From CAYJEQ01 sp964369235 (GTDB lineage Bacteria; Bacillota; Clostridia; Oscillospirales; Ruminococcaceae), in NCBI GenBank assembly GCA_964369235.1, contig CAYJEQ010000002.1, positions 24,062-88,061 on the forward strand: a stretch of DNA of 64,000 nucleotides, in the 5' to 3' direction. A program made the translations under genes and the position numbers. Shown piece by piece: positions 7,740 through 17,086 of the stretch. The notes beneath the pieces were generated by a model, which searched no databases, was not told the origin of the DNA, and was given only the letters and a program-made list of their open reading frames with translations. The number at the start of each line of letters is the position of its first letter. Position 1 is the stretch's first letter.

Positions 7740-9041
7740 CTATTTCATAACATCTTTCATCATCTGTAGCACCTGCTCTTTAGTGTAGCTACTGTCTATC
7801 TCCTGTTTTAGGAAGCTATTTATCTTATCTATCTTACTAATAGCTACACCTAGCTTTTTATTTGAGCCTTCCTTATATGCACCGATGGAAATTAGATCCT
7901 CGTTTTTCTCGTAGATACTGAGGTTTTCTCTTATTTCACCTGCATACTTCTTATGCTCATCACTGGCTATATGTACCATTAGACGGGATATGCTAGAGCT
8001 TATATCTATTGCTGGGAAATGGTTTGCGTTAGCTAGTTTTCTACTAAGGACGATATGTCCATCTAGTATACCTCGCACTGTATCGGAAATTGGCTCGTTA
8101 GTGTCGTCCCCTTCTACCAGTACAGTGTATACCCCTGTAATAGATCCTCTGTCAAACATACCACTTCTCTCTAGAAGTTTAGGAAATTCTGTGTATATAG
8201 ATGGGGTGTAACCTCTGGCTACTGGAGGCTCTCCTGTGGCTAGTCCTATCTCACGCTGTGCCATAGCAAATCGTGTTAGGGAATCCATCATCAAAAGAAC
8301 ATCCTTACCCTGATCTTTAAAATACTCTGCAATGGTTGTGGCTACCAGTGGGCATTTTACCCTCTGCATAGCAGGCTGGTCAGAGGTAGCTACCACAAGT
8401 ACAGTTCTAGCCATACCCTCAGGACCTAGATCGTTTTCGATAAACTCTCTTACCTCTCGCCCACGCTCCCCAACTAAAGCAATTACATTTATATCTGCTT
8501 CTACATTTCGGGCTATCATACCCATTAGTGTACTCTTACCTACACCACTTCCTGCAAATATCCCAAGACGCTGTCCCTTACCTACAGCATTTAGCCCGTC
8601 AATGGCTTTTACCCCAAAGTGCAGTGGCTCTCTTATAGGTGGTCGCTCTAGGGGATTGGTTTTTTGGTGTTCTACATAGTAGTAGTCACTAGATGGAAAG
8701 GCACCTTTGCCGTCTATGGGATTTCCCATAGCATCAATTACCCTGCCTCTTAAAAAGTTTCCCACTGGTATTTTAAGTCGTTTTTTGGTGTTTCGCACAA
8801 AGCTGTCGGTACCTATTCCTGGGATATCCTCATATGCCATTAGATGTATCTTATCCCCGTTAAAACCTACAACCTCTGCTGGAATCTGTTTCTTATGTTC
8901 TTCGTTATATATAAGAACTATATCTCCAACATTAGCTCCTCCACCAGTGGCGCTCATTGCTATGCCTGTGATGTTCTCTATCTTACCTATATGGCTGATA
9001 GTTTCTGATTTCATAATCATGTCAGGTAGATGTTTAAACAT
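7740..9041 (-). CDS. fliI: Flagellum-specific export ATPase FliI
   Basis: A 433-residue RecA-like ATPase. The Walker A motif is GSGVGKST at about residues 164-171, the Walker B strand is DVLLMMDSLTR, and the family segment GEPPVARGYTPS follows. The protein energises flagellar protein export with FliH and FliJ, encoded on either side. The N-terminal barrel begins near residue 15. The start at 9041 has a GAAAGG site about 13 bases upstream, a rather long spacing. Confidence 0.96.
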   Translation of the reverse strand: MFKHLPDMIMKSETISHIGKIENITGIAMSATGGGANVGDIVLIYNEEHKKQIPAEVVGFNGDKIHLMAYEDIPGIGTDSFVRNTKKRLKIPVGNFLRGRVIDAMGNPIDGKGAFPSSDYYYVEHQKTNPLERPPIREPLHFGVKAIDGLNAVGKGQRLGIFAGSGVGKSTLMGMIARNVEADINVIALVGERGREVREFIENDLGPEGMARTVLVVATSDQPAMQRVKCPLVATTIAEYFKDQGKDVLLMMDSLTRFAMAQREIGLATGEPPVARGYTPSIYTEFPKLLERSGMFDRGSITGVYTVLVEGDDTNEPISDTVRGILDGHIVLSRKLANANHFPAIDISSSISRLMVHIASDEHKKYAGEIRENLSIYEKNEDLISIGAYKEGSNKKLGVAISKIDKINSFLKQEIDSSYTKEQVLQMMKDVMK

Positions 9042-9059
9042 TTATTAGCCAGCGCCTTT

Positions 9060-9905
9060 CTACATTTTTGCGTTTATTATTATCTCTCGAATATTATCAA
9101 GCTGTGTTTTTACACTGATATCCATAATGCCCTCAGGGGTTTCTATAATACAGGTTCCTGGTTCTTCTTCCTCCATTATTACCACCTTAACATTATCAGC
9201 AATATTGGAAAGAGCTTTTAAAAACTCGACATCTCCCTGAATTTCTCCAGCCTTTTCCCCTTTACCTATGTATATCTTTGCCCAAGCAGATTTTTTCATC
9301 TTCTCGGTCGCTGTAATTATCATCTTCTCAATAACATCTTTGCTGGATTTTAGACTGGTGTGGACTATCTTTTCCCCTATTGCCACTGATATATCCTTTA
9401 AATCATTAAGGTGACGGGAGATTGCTTTTTCCTTCTCCTCATTTACCTCTGCAATCTGGGTCATTATATGGGACTGAAGTTTAAGTAGCTCTTTTTTGTT
9501 ATTTTCCTCAGCTGTAAGTACAGCCTCTGCTCTACCTTCCTCTGCCCCTTTTTCCATGCCTTCTATTCTACCTAGGTTAAAGCCTTCGTCATAGGCATCG
9601 GACTTAACCTTTTCTGCTATTTTTTTAGCATTAGCGATAATTTCCTCTGCCTCTTGTACTGCTTTGGCTAGAATATCATCCACCTGCTCTAATAGTGTTT
9701 GCTGTTTTTCCTGTTCTAGCTGTTCACTTCTTATAAGTTCATCCTCTAGATTAACTATATTGTCCTCTAAAGTTTCTGCTACTGCTTCAGCTTGTTCAGG
9801 CTCTTTATCAGGATTAATCTCCTCTAAAAAACTAAAATTCTTAAATAGATTAAACTCAGTTACCTTGGCAGAAGAATTTTCTATATCTTTAATAACCCTA
9901 GGCAA
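9060..9905 (-). CDS. fliH: Flagellar assembly protein FliH
   Basis: A 281-residue protein with a long Glu/Ala/Gln-rich coiled coil (residues about 30-170). It contains helix-repeat glycines typical of FliH (DAYDEGFNLGRIEGMEKGAE) and the C-terminal FliH/V-ATPase-E-like domain (ISVAIGEKIVHTSLKSSKDV, ending IREIIINAKM). It is the regulator of FliI. Its start overlaps the end of fliG by 8 bases, suggesting translational coupling. Confidence 0.9.
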   Translation of the reverse strand: MPRVIKDIENSSAKVTEFNLFKNFSFLEEINPDKEPEQAEAVAETLEDNIVNLEDELIRSEQLEQEKQQTLLEQVDDILAKAVQEAEEIIANAKKIAEKVKSDAYDEGFNLGRIEGMEKGAEEGRAEAVLTAEENNKKELLKLQSHIMTQIAEVNEEKEKAISRHLNDLKDISVAIGEKIVHTSLKSSKDVIEKMIITATEKMKKSAWAKIYIGKGEKAGEIQGDVEFLKALSNIADNVKVVIMEEEEPGTCIIETPEGIMDISVKTQLDNIREIIINAKM

Positions 9906-10938
9906 TTATATCATCTCCTCCACCGCTTCTTGCGATTACAATCTCTCCAGATTCTTCTAGTTTTCTAATAACCTCAACTATGCGCTGCTGAGCTGCCTCA
10001 ACATCACGAAGCCTTACATTGAATGTAATCTCTAGGTCGGACTGTACTGTTTCTGCCTGACGGCTGGACATATTGGAGTAGAATACAGATAGCATTTCCT
10101 TGCTTGCGTTTTTCAGTGCGTATACAACATCCTTCATATCGCAATCTCTGATAAAACGCTGGATGGAATGGTTGTCCATACCAAGTATATCCTCGAATAC
10201 GAACATCTTCTTTCTGATTTCTTCTGCCAGTTCTGGGTTCTCTCTGCCCATCTCGTCGAATATGTATTTCTCGTTGCTTCTGTCCATACGGTTCATAACA
10301 TCGGCGATGTAGTCGATACCACCCACCGTTGTAAAATCCGTTGTAAGCATACTGTCAAATCTCTTAAGTAGCTTAGATTCTACGATTTTAATAGCGTCTG
10401 GTGAAGCACTATCCATCTGGGCAATGGCTTCAACTACCTTTAGTCTTTTCTGCTCAGGTAATTCAGCAATTAGCTGGGCTGCCTGAGTGGGATCTGCATA
10501 GGATAGTATAAGAGCTATAGCCTGTGGGCGCTCCTTTTGCAGTACAGAAAACAGTGTATTTGTATCCATATTGCCGATAAAATCAAAAGATCTTGCCTTG
10601 ATAAATTTAGTGATTTTCTTAAGAAGTTCATCAGCAACTGTTGGCCCATAGGTTTTTTCCAGTATGGATCTAGCGTATTCTACACCACCATCGGTTACTG
10701 CCTTCTGGGTTAAACAGTCCTTGTAAAACTCATTAATAATTATCTCTGTATCCTCAGCAGATACATGGGTGAACTTAGATATTTCTACAGTTAATCGCTC
10801 TACATCTTCCTCAGTAAGGAATTTGTAAACCTGTGAGGCGCTATCAGCTCCTAGGGCCGCTATTACCGTTGCAGCTTTTTTACTAAGAGGGAGATCTACT
10901 GTTCTAGGTTCATTTTGCTCATTCTTTTTCTCCTCCAC
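9898..10938 (-). CDS. fliG: Flagellar motor switch protein FliG
   Basis: A 346-residue protein containing the N-terminal FliF-binding domain (KKAATVIAALGADSASQVYK). The middle armadillo domain with an EHPQ-like motif (KERPQAIALILSYADP) and the C-terminal torque domain (FEDILGMDNHSIQRFIRDCD) follow. FliG links the MS ring to the C ring and faces the stator. Length is normal. It overlaps fliF by one base and fliH by 8 bases. Confidence 0.97.
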   Translation of the reverse strand: MEEKKNEQNEPRTVDLPLSKKAATVIAALGADSASQVYKFLTEEDVERLTVEISKFTHVSAEDTEIIINEFYKDCLTQKAVTDGGVEYARSILEKTYGPTVADELLKKITKFIKARSFDFIGNMDTNTLFSVLQKERPQAIALILSYADPTQAAQLIAELPEQKRLKVVEAIAQMDSASPDAIKIVESKLLKRFDSMLTTDFTTVGGIDYIADVMNRMDRSNEKYIFDEMGRENPELAEEIRKKMFVFEDILGMDNHSIQRFIRDCDMKDVVYALKNASKEMLSVFYSNMSSRQAETVQSDLEITFNVRLRDVEAAQQRIVEVIRKLEESGEIVIARSGGGDDIIA

Positions 10939-12548
10939 TAGCTCTCACCTCCGTTTAGCCATATCTTAATCATCTGAGCAGTTATCTCTGGGTTCTGCTC
11001 TGCAAATTCTCTTAGTGAATGTCTTACTTCATTGGATTTATTAGCAGCTCTGTCTAGTGCATCACGATCTAGCATTGCTATACGCTCCTGCTCTATCTGT
11101 AGTTCCTCAGCTAGTGCCTGTGCTGCTTTCTTTCTGCGCTTTCTAATAGTTAATAAAACTATTAGCACTATTATTATAATCAGTAGTACCACACCAATTA
11201 TAATAGCAATTAGCGGGTTAGCTGTAATCATATCTAGTAAACCTGTTTGGGTAACATCACCTGTATTGTCCTCAGCCTGATAACCATAGAAAGGCGCTGC
11301 TACTATAGATATATTATCCTCTCTAACCTCTGCCTCAATACCTGCGGCATTTCCGATTAGATCTATTAAATCAGATGGTATTACATCTCCCATAACATAA
11401 CTATTAATAGAAACAGATACTGTCATCTCTGATAGATAACCTGGGTCTAGCTGTGCCTGTTCACGAACTTCGTTTACAAGGTATTCCCTTACTGCTGTTT
11501 CGTTTACTGAGTTAGACTCGCTAGTGTCCCCACCAGTGTACTGGTTAAAATCTCCATCGATATCTGCGTTGGTTTCAGTGCCTACCACCTGTCCTGAATT
11601 ATCTGTATTGGTGGAGCTACTGCTACTTACGCTTTCGTTAGAAACGATACCACTTTTATCCTGATCATTTATCTGCTCTGGCACTGTATATGTAGAGGAC
11701 TCTCTTATAATCTTCTCCATATTAATCTGTCCATACACAGATACTCTAATATTTTCCATACCGAAGAATGGGCTTAGTACATTCTGGATTTTCCTCTGTA
11801 CATCTTCTTCTATTAGTTTTGCTGTAGCTTCTGCAAGATCTGATAGTGCCACCTCTTCTTCCACATAGGACACCTCGATACCATAACCATCAAATACACT
11901 TACATTTTCCATGCTAATGCCAGGAACACCCATAGCTACAAGTCGCTGTATACCCTGCGCCTGTTCTGGGGTTAGAACCTGATTAGGCTCCATTATAACT
12001 GTTACCGATGCACTGGACATATCATTTGTATCATCTAAAGGCGATAGCACATACTTTTCTTCTTCCTGTAGGGCTATAGTTACTTTGGCATCACTAACAC
12101 CTTCAATCAGTCTGATATTCGCCCCTAATCTATCCTGTAGATCATAAAGCTCATATTGCTGGCGTTCGCTGTCTGTTGTCATACCACCGGCGTACTGGGT
12201 ATATATACCATAGTTAAATCCACTTTGTGGGTAGCCTTCAACCACCAGTGTTGCCCTTGTAGCATCTGCCACATCTTTAGCTACCAGTATATCCCCATTG
12301 GCATTTTGCTCATAGGCGATACCCTCATCCTGTAGCCTTGCTATAATCTGCACAGCTTCGGCATCTTCTACCCCTGCAAATAATACTTCATAACCAGTGG
12401 TATTTAGATAAAATGCCAAAGCCACAGCTAGTAAAACCACCCCAATTATACTTGCAGCAGCTATCTTCTGTGTCTTCTTATCCATTTTATCTATATATGT
12501 CTTAATCTGTCCCGTTAGTTGGTCTGTCATCTTTTTTATATTATCCAT
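10938..12548 (-). CDS. fliF: Flagellar MS-ring protein FliF
   Basis: A 536-residue protein with two membrane segments (about residues 27-49 and 440-465) flanking the periplasmic ring-building domains (YEVLFAGVEDAEAVQIIARL; GVSDAKVTIALQEEEKYVLS). An Asn/Ser/Thr-rich linker sits around residues 300-345. The cytoplasmic C-terminus that binds FliG is SLREFAEQNPEITAQMIKIW. FliF is the platform for rod and export gate. Confidence 0.96.
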   Translation of the reverse strand: MDNIKKMTDQLTGQIKTYIDKMDKKTQKIAAASIIGVVLLAVALAFYLNTTGYEVLFAGVEDAEAVQIIARLQDEGIAYEQNANGDILVAKDVADATRATLVVEGYPQSGFNYGIYTQYAGGMTTDSERQQYELYDLQDRLGANIRLIEGVSDAKVTIALQEEEKYVLSPLDDTNDMSSASVTVIMEPNQVLTPEQAQGIQRLVAMGVPGISMENVSVFDGYGIEVSYVEEEVALSDLAEATAKLIEEDVQRKIQNVLSPFFGMENIRVSVYGQINMEKIIRESSTYTVPEQINDQDKSGIVSNESVSSSSSTNTDNSGQVVGTETNADIDGDFNQYTGGDTSESNSVNETAVREYLVNEVREQAQLDPGYLSEMTVSVSINSYVMGDVIPSDLIDLIGNAAGIEAEVREDNISIVAAPFYGYQAEDNTGDVTQTGLLDMITANPLIAIIIGVVLLIIIIVLIVLLTIRKRRKKAAQALAEELQIEQERIAMLDRDALDRAANKSNEVRHSLREFAEQNPEITAQMIKIWLNGGES

Positions 12549-12580
12549 AAACTGCTGTTTTCCTTCTTACTATATAAAGT

Positions 12581-12892
12581 TTATAAGTTTATCTTTATTA
12601 ATTCGTTGTAAGCTTCTATGGACTTGTTTCTAAGTTGCACCAACAAATCCACCGACAACTGAGCTTCTGCAGCTGCTACAGTAACCGTATGAGGATCTGT
12701 AAGCTGGCCTGTTGCCAGTAGGTACTGTTTCTCTTCTAAATTTTTCTGTGTATCCTTTACACCATCTACCGCACTGTCAAATATGCTTTTAAACATACTA
12801 TCTCCTACCTGTGTGGTTTTGTCATTTTGCTGTGTATTTAGTTCACCTATAGAGTTAATAGCTTTCATTGGCGTTATAAATTCTGTAGTCAT
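12581..12892 (-). CDS. fliE: Flagellar hook-basal body protein FliE
   Basis: A 103-residue protein with the FliE signature in its C-terminal half (DPHTVTVAAAEAQLSVDLLV followed by QLRNKSIEAYNELIKINL). It joins the MS ring to the rod. The stretch upstream, where flgC would normally lie, is a 146-base AT-rich gap with no reading frame. Confidence 0.93.
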   Translation of the reverse strand: MTTEFITPMKAINSIGELNTQQNDKTTQVGDSMFKSIFDSAVDGVKDTQKNLEEKQYLLATGQLTDPHTVTVAAAEAQLSVDLLVQLRNKSIEAYNELIKINL

Positions 12893-13038
12893 AAACCTTC
12901 ACCAGCCTTTCCAAAAATAAAAATTTTAACATATAATGTATATTATCTAATATTATATACTGTCGATATATTGTTTAGAGAGGGTAACTCCTATTTGAAA
13001 TATCCTAAACTTAGACAGCCTTAGGCAGTAGTCATTGA

Positions 13039-13425
13039 TTACTGACCTTTAATTACTGTACTCATTCTGGTAATATCACTATTTAGACTTGTAATAGCGT
13101 ATTGATATTGTAGATTAGTTTTACTAAGCTCTACCATTTCTACATCAACATTCACATTGTTCTCATCTAGTCTCAGTCCATCATTGGTAGTTTTTACAAC
13201 TGTGGGATCCACCCCAGCCATTGCACTTTGCACACTACTTGATTTACCTGTTGCTAGTGCTTTTTCTATCTCTGCTTTAAACTGAGCTTCAAAATCTACA
13301 TACTCTGCTTTATAGCCTACGGTTTCACTGTTGGCTATATTATTTAATGTTACACTTTGCTTTAACCAAAGGTAATCCAAAGACTTAGATAGCATATTTA
13401 TAGAATTGCCAAAAATCTGACTCAT
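13039..13425 (-). CDS. flgB: Flagellar basal-body rod protein FlgB
   Basis: A 128-residue protein with the FlgB core (LKQSVTLNNIANSETVGYKA, DFEAQF) and C-terminus (VDVEMVELSKTNLQYQYAIT). I start at the ATG at 13425 (MSQIFGN). A nearer ATG at 13437 abuts the AAGAAAGGA site, and in-frame codons further up run through the leader motif. It is the first gene of the minus-strand flagellar operon, about 200 bases downstream of a sigma-A-like promoter. Confidence 0.93.
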   Translation of the reverse strand: MSQIFGNSINMLSKSLDYLWLKQSVTLNNIANSETVGYKAEYVDFEAQFKAEIEKALATGKSSSVQSAMAGVDPTVVKTTNDGLRLDENNVNVDVEMVELSKTNLQYQYAITSLNSDITRMSTVIKGQ

Positions 13426-13436
13426 AAAAATTACCA

Positions 13437-13546
13437 TTCCTTTCTTGGTGTTTTGTGTGATTTTCTCAAAGTCTTGTGATGAGAAAATTTCAGGTGTTAT
13501 CATGACCGAAAAGCACAAAACCCATGTTTGAAACTTTGTTTCAAAC
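13437..13546 (-). promoter_or_regulatory. Structured leader motif, copy B (upstream of flgB)
   Basis: On the coding strand this begins with the stem GTTTGAAAC, loop AAA, GTTTCAAAC. It continues ATGGGTTTTGTGCTTTTCGG and ends CACAAAACACC followed by AAGAAAGGA. GTTTTGTG pairs with the distal CACAAAAC to form a second stem. This copy has an extra internal hairpin (ATTTTCTC with GAGAAAAT). Equivalent elements stand before fliJ, a phage-cluster gene and the AAA ATPase gene. I do not recognise it as a named RNA family. Confidence 0.65.
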
Positions 13547-13631
13547 TATCATCTACTTTTCATCACAAATACTTCCCCTGTTTACTATAGAGAAAGCCAT
13601 GATGGTTGTATTGTTACATCACCACTTAATT

Positions 13632-13660
13632 ATTATACATTATTATTTCATAAAATTCAA
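13632..13660 (-). promoter_or_regulatory. Sigma-A-like promoter of the flgB flagellar operon
   Basis: On the minus strand TTGAAT is followed after 17 bases by TATAAT. It would drive the flgB-to-fliY operon with a leader of about 200 bases that carries leader motif copy B. Confidence 0.65.
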
Positions 13661-13772
13661 CAAAAAACCAATTATTATTTGTTTTTTTGCTATTTTCATT
13701 TAAATTTTACAAAAATATCTTGTTTTGCGACACTAACTTCGTTTTACCACTATTATTTTAGAAATTTCCAAC

Positions 13773-13801
13773 TTGCTATTTTTAAATATTCTATGTATAA
13801 T
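13773..13801 (+). promoter_or_regulatory. Sigma-A-like promoter of the PilZ gene
   Basis: TTGCTA is followed after 17 bases by TATAAT, about 40 bases before the start codon of the PilZ-domain gene. It is divergent from the flgB promoter, about 110 bases away. Confidence 0.65.
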
Positions 13802-13840
13802 AAAAACATATGACTAAATTCGATTGCAAGGAGTAATATA

Positions 13841-14521
13841 ATGCAAAAAATTAGCCACAGCAAAAAAGCTGTTATCGCTATGATTAATAGTGATCAAATT
13901 ATCTGTGAAGCCTCGGTTTCCTTTTCAAGAGATGAAGAAGTTATTCTTACTATAAATGATGATTTTGTAGATTTAATCGACAGTGAAAGTGATGTTGTTT
14001 TTTACGACGAATTAAAGGGACTTGTGACCTACAGATGCGCCCTTGCTCCACTGGGCAGATACCTGCAAGATGGAGCTTTTCTACAGGATTTAGCATGTAG
14101 ATTAGACGCTGAAATATCGGTGTTAGAGCGCCGTGATGACTTTAAAATACCACTGACAAATCTAGTGGATATCATCATTCCTCCCACTGTAGAAATACCT
14201 TTGGGATTTACTGATTTTATCACTGATGAGATTGATGGTAGACGCTACCAACATGGCACTACAGTAAACCTAAGCGCCGGTGGGATTTGCTTTAAATGCA
14301 CCTTTGAATATGAGGTGGGACAGGTGCTTACAATCTTCTTCCACAGCGAAGGAGAGAAGCGTATTAAGCTCACAGCTCAGGTACTTAGAAAGATAGATTC
14401 CGAAACCATTGATCCAGTATTTGCATATGGTTGTAAATTCCTAGATATGGCTTCAGCAACCGAAACAACATTGCGCAGTTATGTCTTTAAGCTACAAATG
14501 CAAAAGTATCGCAGAAGATAG
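13841..14521 (+). CDS. PilZ-domain protein (YcgR-like), probable c-di-GMP effector
   Basis: A 226-residue protein with a YcgR-N-like first half and a C-terminal PilZ domain (about residues 95-220). The usual RxxxR binding motif is present as RRDDFKIPL, with Lys in place of the second Arg. The second motif is NLSAGG, with Asn for the usual Asp. In the family such proteins bind cyclic di-GMP and slow the flagellar motor. Divergent placement next to the flagellar operon fits that role. Binding strength cannot be judged given the substitutions. A terminator follows directly. Confidence 0.8.
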   Translation: MQKISHSKKAVIAMINSDQIICEASVSFSRDEEVILTINDDFVDLIDSESDVVFYDELKGLVTYRCALAPLGRYLQDGAFLQDLACRLDAEISVLERRDDFKIPLTNLVDIIIPPTVEIPLGFTDFITDEIDGRRYQHGTTVNLSAGGICFKCTFEYEVGQVLTIFFHSEGEKRIKLTAQVLRKIDSETIDPVFAYGCKFLDMASATETTLRSYVFKLQMQKYRRR

Positions 14522-14526
14522 TTTAA

Positions 14527-14570
14527 TACCCTATTATGTTACCAATAAGTAACTAATAGGGTATTTTTTT
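14527..14570 (+). terminator. Rho-independent terminator after the PilZ gene
   Basis: The inverted repeat TACCCTATTA/TAATAGGGTA, also paired inside as GTTAC/GTAAC, is followed by seven T residues six bases after the stop codon. Confidence 0.85.
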
Positions 14571-15067
14571 GTTTTGATAAATCGAATTTGATTGTTGCAT
14601 GAACATGCATTGTTACATTTTCCTAAATTTATGATATTTTTTTGCCATATATATACAATGTAATTTTACAAAATTATCTGTAACCTATTAGCCAAAATGA
14701 ATAAAAATACATTTATGGATAATTTATTACAGCACTATTTTTGTTCATGTTGTTGCATATCCTGTATTTTGTTTAACATAGGTGATTATTTACTCTTAAT
14801 GTGTTTAACAGGTATTTTTTGCAAAGTAACTTTTCCCCTACCTTTCCACTATGTAAATGTTACTATTTTAGTAAATTTTTATTAATTATGTTAATATTAC
14901 AGTTTCTTTCCTTTTAATTTTAATTGTGTAATATTAGGTAAAATTATCCTTTAATTTATTATATTTTTTACAAAATAATGGTATTGTTTTTTGTAAAATA
15001 ATCCTCATTATCTTATATATTTTTAAGTAAATCACAGTTTTTAACTTAATACCAAAATTATAAAGGA
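14571..15067 (+). other. Long AT-rich intergenic stretch
   Basis: About 500 very AT-rich bases between the PilZ gene and the terminator hairpin of the FlhB-like gene. I see no convincing coding frame: a 62-codon frame at 14697-14885 has no family resemblance and lacks a good ribosome binding site. No clear RNA was identified. Confidence 0.5.
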
Positions 15068-15117
15068 AAACAGGGTAGCTTAATTAAATAAAGCACCCTG
15101 TTTTTTAATAATTTTTT
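15068..15117. terminator. Terminator hairpin downstream of the FlhB-C-like gene
   Basis: The stem is AAACAGGGTAGC with GCACCCTGTTT around an AT-rich loop, and T runs lie on both sides. It could stop minus-strand transcripts of the FlhB-C-like gene and plus-strand read-through. Confidence 0.6.
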
Positions 15118-15157
15118 ATAGGTTAATTTTGTTAACATCTATTTACTAGTAATCATT

Positions 15158-15487
15158 CTAAATTGTTTCATTTTTGGTTTTTTCTTGTTCCTCACTGGCT
15201 AATTCTGACACAATTCCACCAGGTTTAAAGTTTAGAAAATACACATATATATCCACTATCGCCTGATATAACTCACTGGGAACCTGTGCACCTAACTCTA
15301 ATTGTGTTAACATTGTAGCCAGAGAATTATCCTCATAAATAGGTATATTATTCTCTCTAGCTACCTCTACAATCTTCTCAGCTAGATATCCCATTCCTGA
15401 TGCAACTACTATTGGAGCCGGTGCTCCTTGGTCATCATAACTTAGCGCCACTGCTTTTTGGTTTAATAAATCATTAAATGCTGACAT
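15158..15487 (-). CDS. FlhB C-terminal domain-like protein (FlhX type)
   Basis: A 109-residue protein matching only the cytoplasmic domain of the export-gate protein FlhB (VALSYDDQGAPAPIVVASGM, AEKIVEVARENNIPIYED). It has no membrane part and no NPTH autocleavage site. Such stand-alone copies occur in many flagellated bacteria; in some cases they can replace the FlhB C-terminus. It overlaps the preceding FliK-like gene by 14 bases. Functional coupling to substrate switching is an inference from that pairing. Confidence 0.85.
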   Translation of the reverse strand: MSAFNDLLNQKAVALSYDDQGAPAPIVVASGMGYLAEKIVEVARENNIPIYEDNSLATMLTQLELGAQVPSELYQAIVDIYVYFLNFKPGGIVSELASEEQEKTKNETI

Positions 15488-16886
15488 TTATAGAATTCTT
15501 CCTTTCAAATATTTTAGGGAAGGCTTGAGATATTGGGATTGAACTCTGACCACTATCCACAAACATCTCTTGTACTCTAATATTATTTCGACTAAATATA
15601 GCGGCTATATCATCTTTAATCTGACTGCCATACTCTGCCATTTCTTCTGGGCAGGTAATCTGTAGATTAATATTCTCGCCTGAATAGATAAAGTACATAT
15701 CAAAGAAACCTACTTCTTCTATATCAAATTTAAGTAGCCCTTGGATTATTCTTTCACCTTTTTGCTTCTGGCTAGAGTTTCCTGCATTTGGATCAATCCA
15801 AAGTTCCCCAAATGTCATTTTACCACCTACCATCATTGGTAGCATAGTGTGGATTACAGGCATATACACACTTTCGTTTAGCAGTATGGACTGCATTAGA
15901 TTTTTAAATACTATCTTATTATCGCTACCTGCTTCACCCTCCATACCAGCGGCAATAATATCCTTAAGCTTGTCGCTCCAGTTCTTACCTTTAATGGATT
16001 TTTCATATTCTGTGTTCTGTAATACCTGTATAAGTAGCTCAGGCTTAAAGTCTTTAAAAACATCCTGCATAGCCTGATATCTCATAATATTTTCAAAAGC
16101 TGCTATAACCCTGCTGTCATTTCCGTTTTCCAGTCTAGCTGTATAGGTGGCAAGTAGTGAGGTCATCTCTCTAAGTTGTCCTCTATCATTATAACTAGAG
16201 ATATACTTATTAAGGAAAGGCATAATGCTATCCTTAATAATATCTATATTAGCACTGGGATTAGCTCCTAGCTGTGCAGTTAACTGTAAAAATTGCTCCC
16301 TAGGATTTTTAAATATCTGTCCTTCCATCTGCTTTAATATAGTATTTATATTATTGGATAGGTGGTTTCGTTCAGACATATCCACATATTTTTTTAGAAA
16401 GTCCAGTATTCCTGTTTTTAGCCCTGCTGACTGGCTGTTTTCCATTACATGATTAAGAAGTGAGAAAAATGCACCGTTAAACTTTAACGAGCTATTGGTT
16501 TGCTGTTTAAAGAAATTTAGCATATCTCCTTCATCAATATCTATTGCAGCGAAGAACTCTGCCACCTGTAAGGCGAAATTTTCTGATAGCCCTGACTGGG
16601 CAATGGTGGCAAACCCCTGTAAAAACATCTGGGAAAATCCATCAGTAATGGTAGCTCTCCCAAGCATCTGAGTAACAAAATTATCAAAATTAGACTCAAA
16701 CTTAAATTTTAAGGCGCTATTTTGATCCTGAGAAGCTGCGTCGGTTCTGCCATCAGCTTTCATTGTTTTATCGGGATTTATCTGACCTTGTATAGAAGGA
16801 TCTACGGTTTTAACAGGGGAGTTTCTCTGAGTATTTGCATTGTCATAATTGGTCATAGGGGTCGTAACTTTTAATATATTTGACAT
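15474..16886 (-). CDS. Large helical protein paired with the FlhB-like gene, possibly FliK-related
   Basis: A 470-residue protein. The polar first 60 residues are followed by a long helical region (FDNFVTQMLGRATITDGFSQ onward). The C-terminal part (FGELWIDPNAG, LLKFDIEEVGFFDMYFIYSG) resembles the hook-length-control C-terminal fold, with alternating strands and an EMAEYGSQIKDDIAAIF helix. No signal peptide or membrane segment is seen. The 14-base overlap with the FlhB-C-like gene suggests a coupled pair acting in flagellar export control. Assignment is by context and weak resemblance. Confidence 0.55.
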   Translation of the reverse strand: MSNILKVTTPMTNYDNANTQRNSPVKTVDPSIQGQINPDKTMKADGRTDAASQDQNSALKFKFESNFDNFVTQMLGRATITDGFSQMFLQGFATIAQSGLSENFALQVAEFFAAIDIDEGDMLNFFKQQTNSSLKFNGAFFSLLNHVMENSQSAGLKTGILDFLKKYVDMSERNHLSNNINTILKQMEGQIFKNPREQFLQLTAQLGANPSANIDIIKDSIMPFLNKYISSYNDRGQLREMTSLLATYTARLENGNDSRVIAAFENIMRYQAMQDVFKDFKPELLIQVLQNTEYEKSIKGKNWSDKLKDIIAAGMEGEAGSDNKIVFKNLMQSILLNESVYMPVIHTMLPMMVGGKMTFGELWIDPNAGNSSQKQKGERIIQGLLKFDIEEVGFFDMYFIYSGENINLQITCPEEMAEYGSQIKDDIAAIFSRNNIRVQEMFVDSGQSSIPISQAFPKIFERKNSINVSI

Positions 16887-17059
16887 CTACATAACCCTTC
16901 CTTTCTATTTTATACAGTAGTGATAACCTTAATTTCCACCAATAATTTACTGCTCTATAGCTCTTTATTTTATAGTATTTAATCTTATATACTATATATA
17001 TTACATCAAGGTGACTTTTTTGAATAAATATTTTCTTAAAACTTTTACTATATAAAAGG

Positions 17060-17086
17060 TTAATTTATTTATTTTTTTGACGATAT
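17060..17086 (+). promoter_or_regulatory. Sigma-D (sigma-28)-like promoter of the che operon
   Basis: TTAA is followed after 15 bases by GACGATAT, close to the flagellar sigma-factor pattern TAAA-N15-GCCGATAA. The flagellin gene has the same TGACGATA core. The leader to the cheA start is about 185 bases long. Confidence 0.6.

Noticed and set aside
14697..14885. 62-codon frame in the AT-rich gap after the PilZ gene
   Set aside because: Phe/Cys/Leu-rich translation of AT-rich DNA, no good ribosome binding site, no recognisable pattern.
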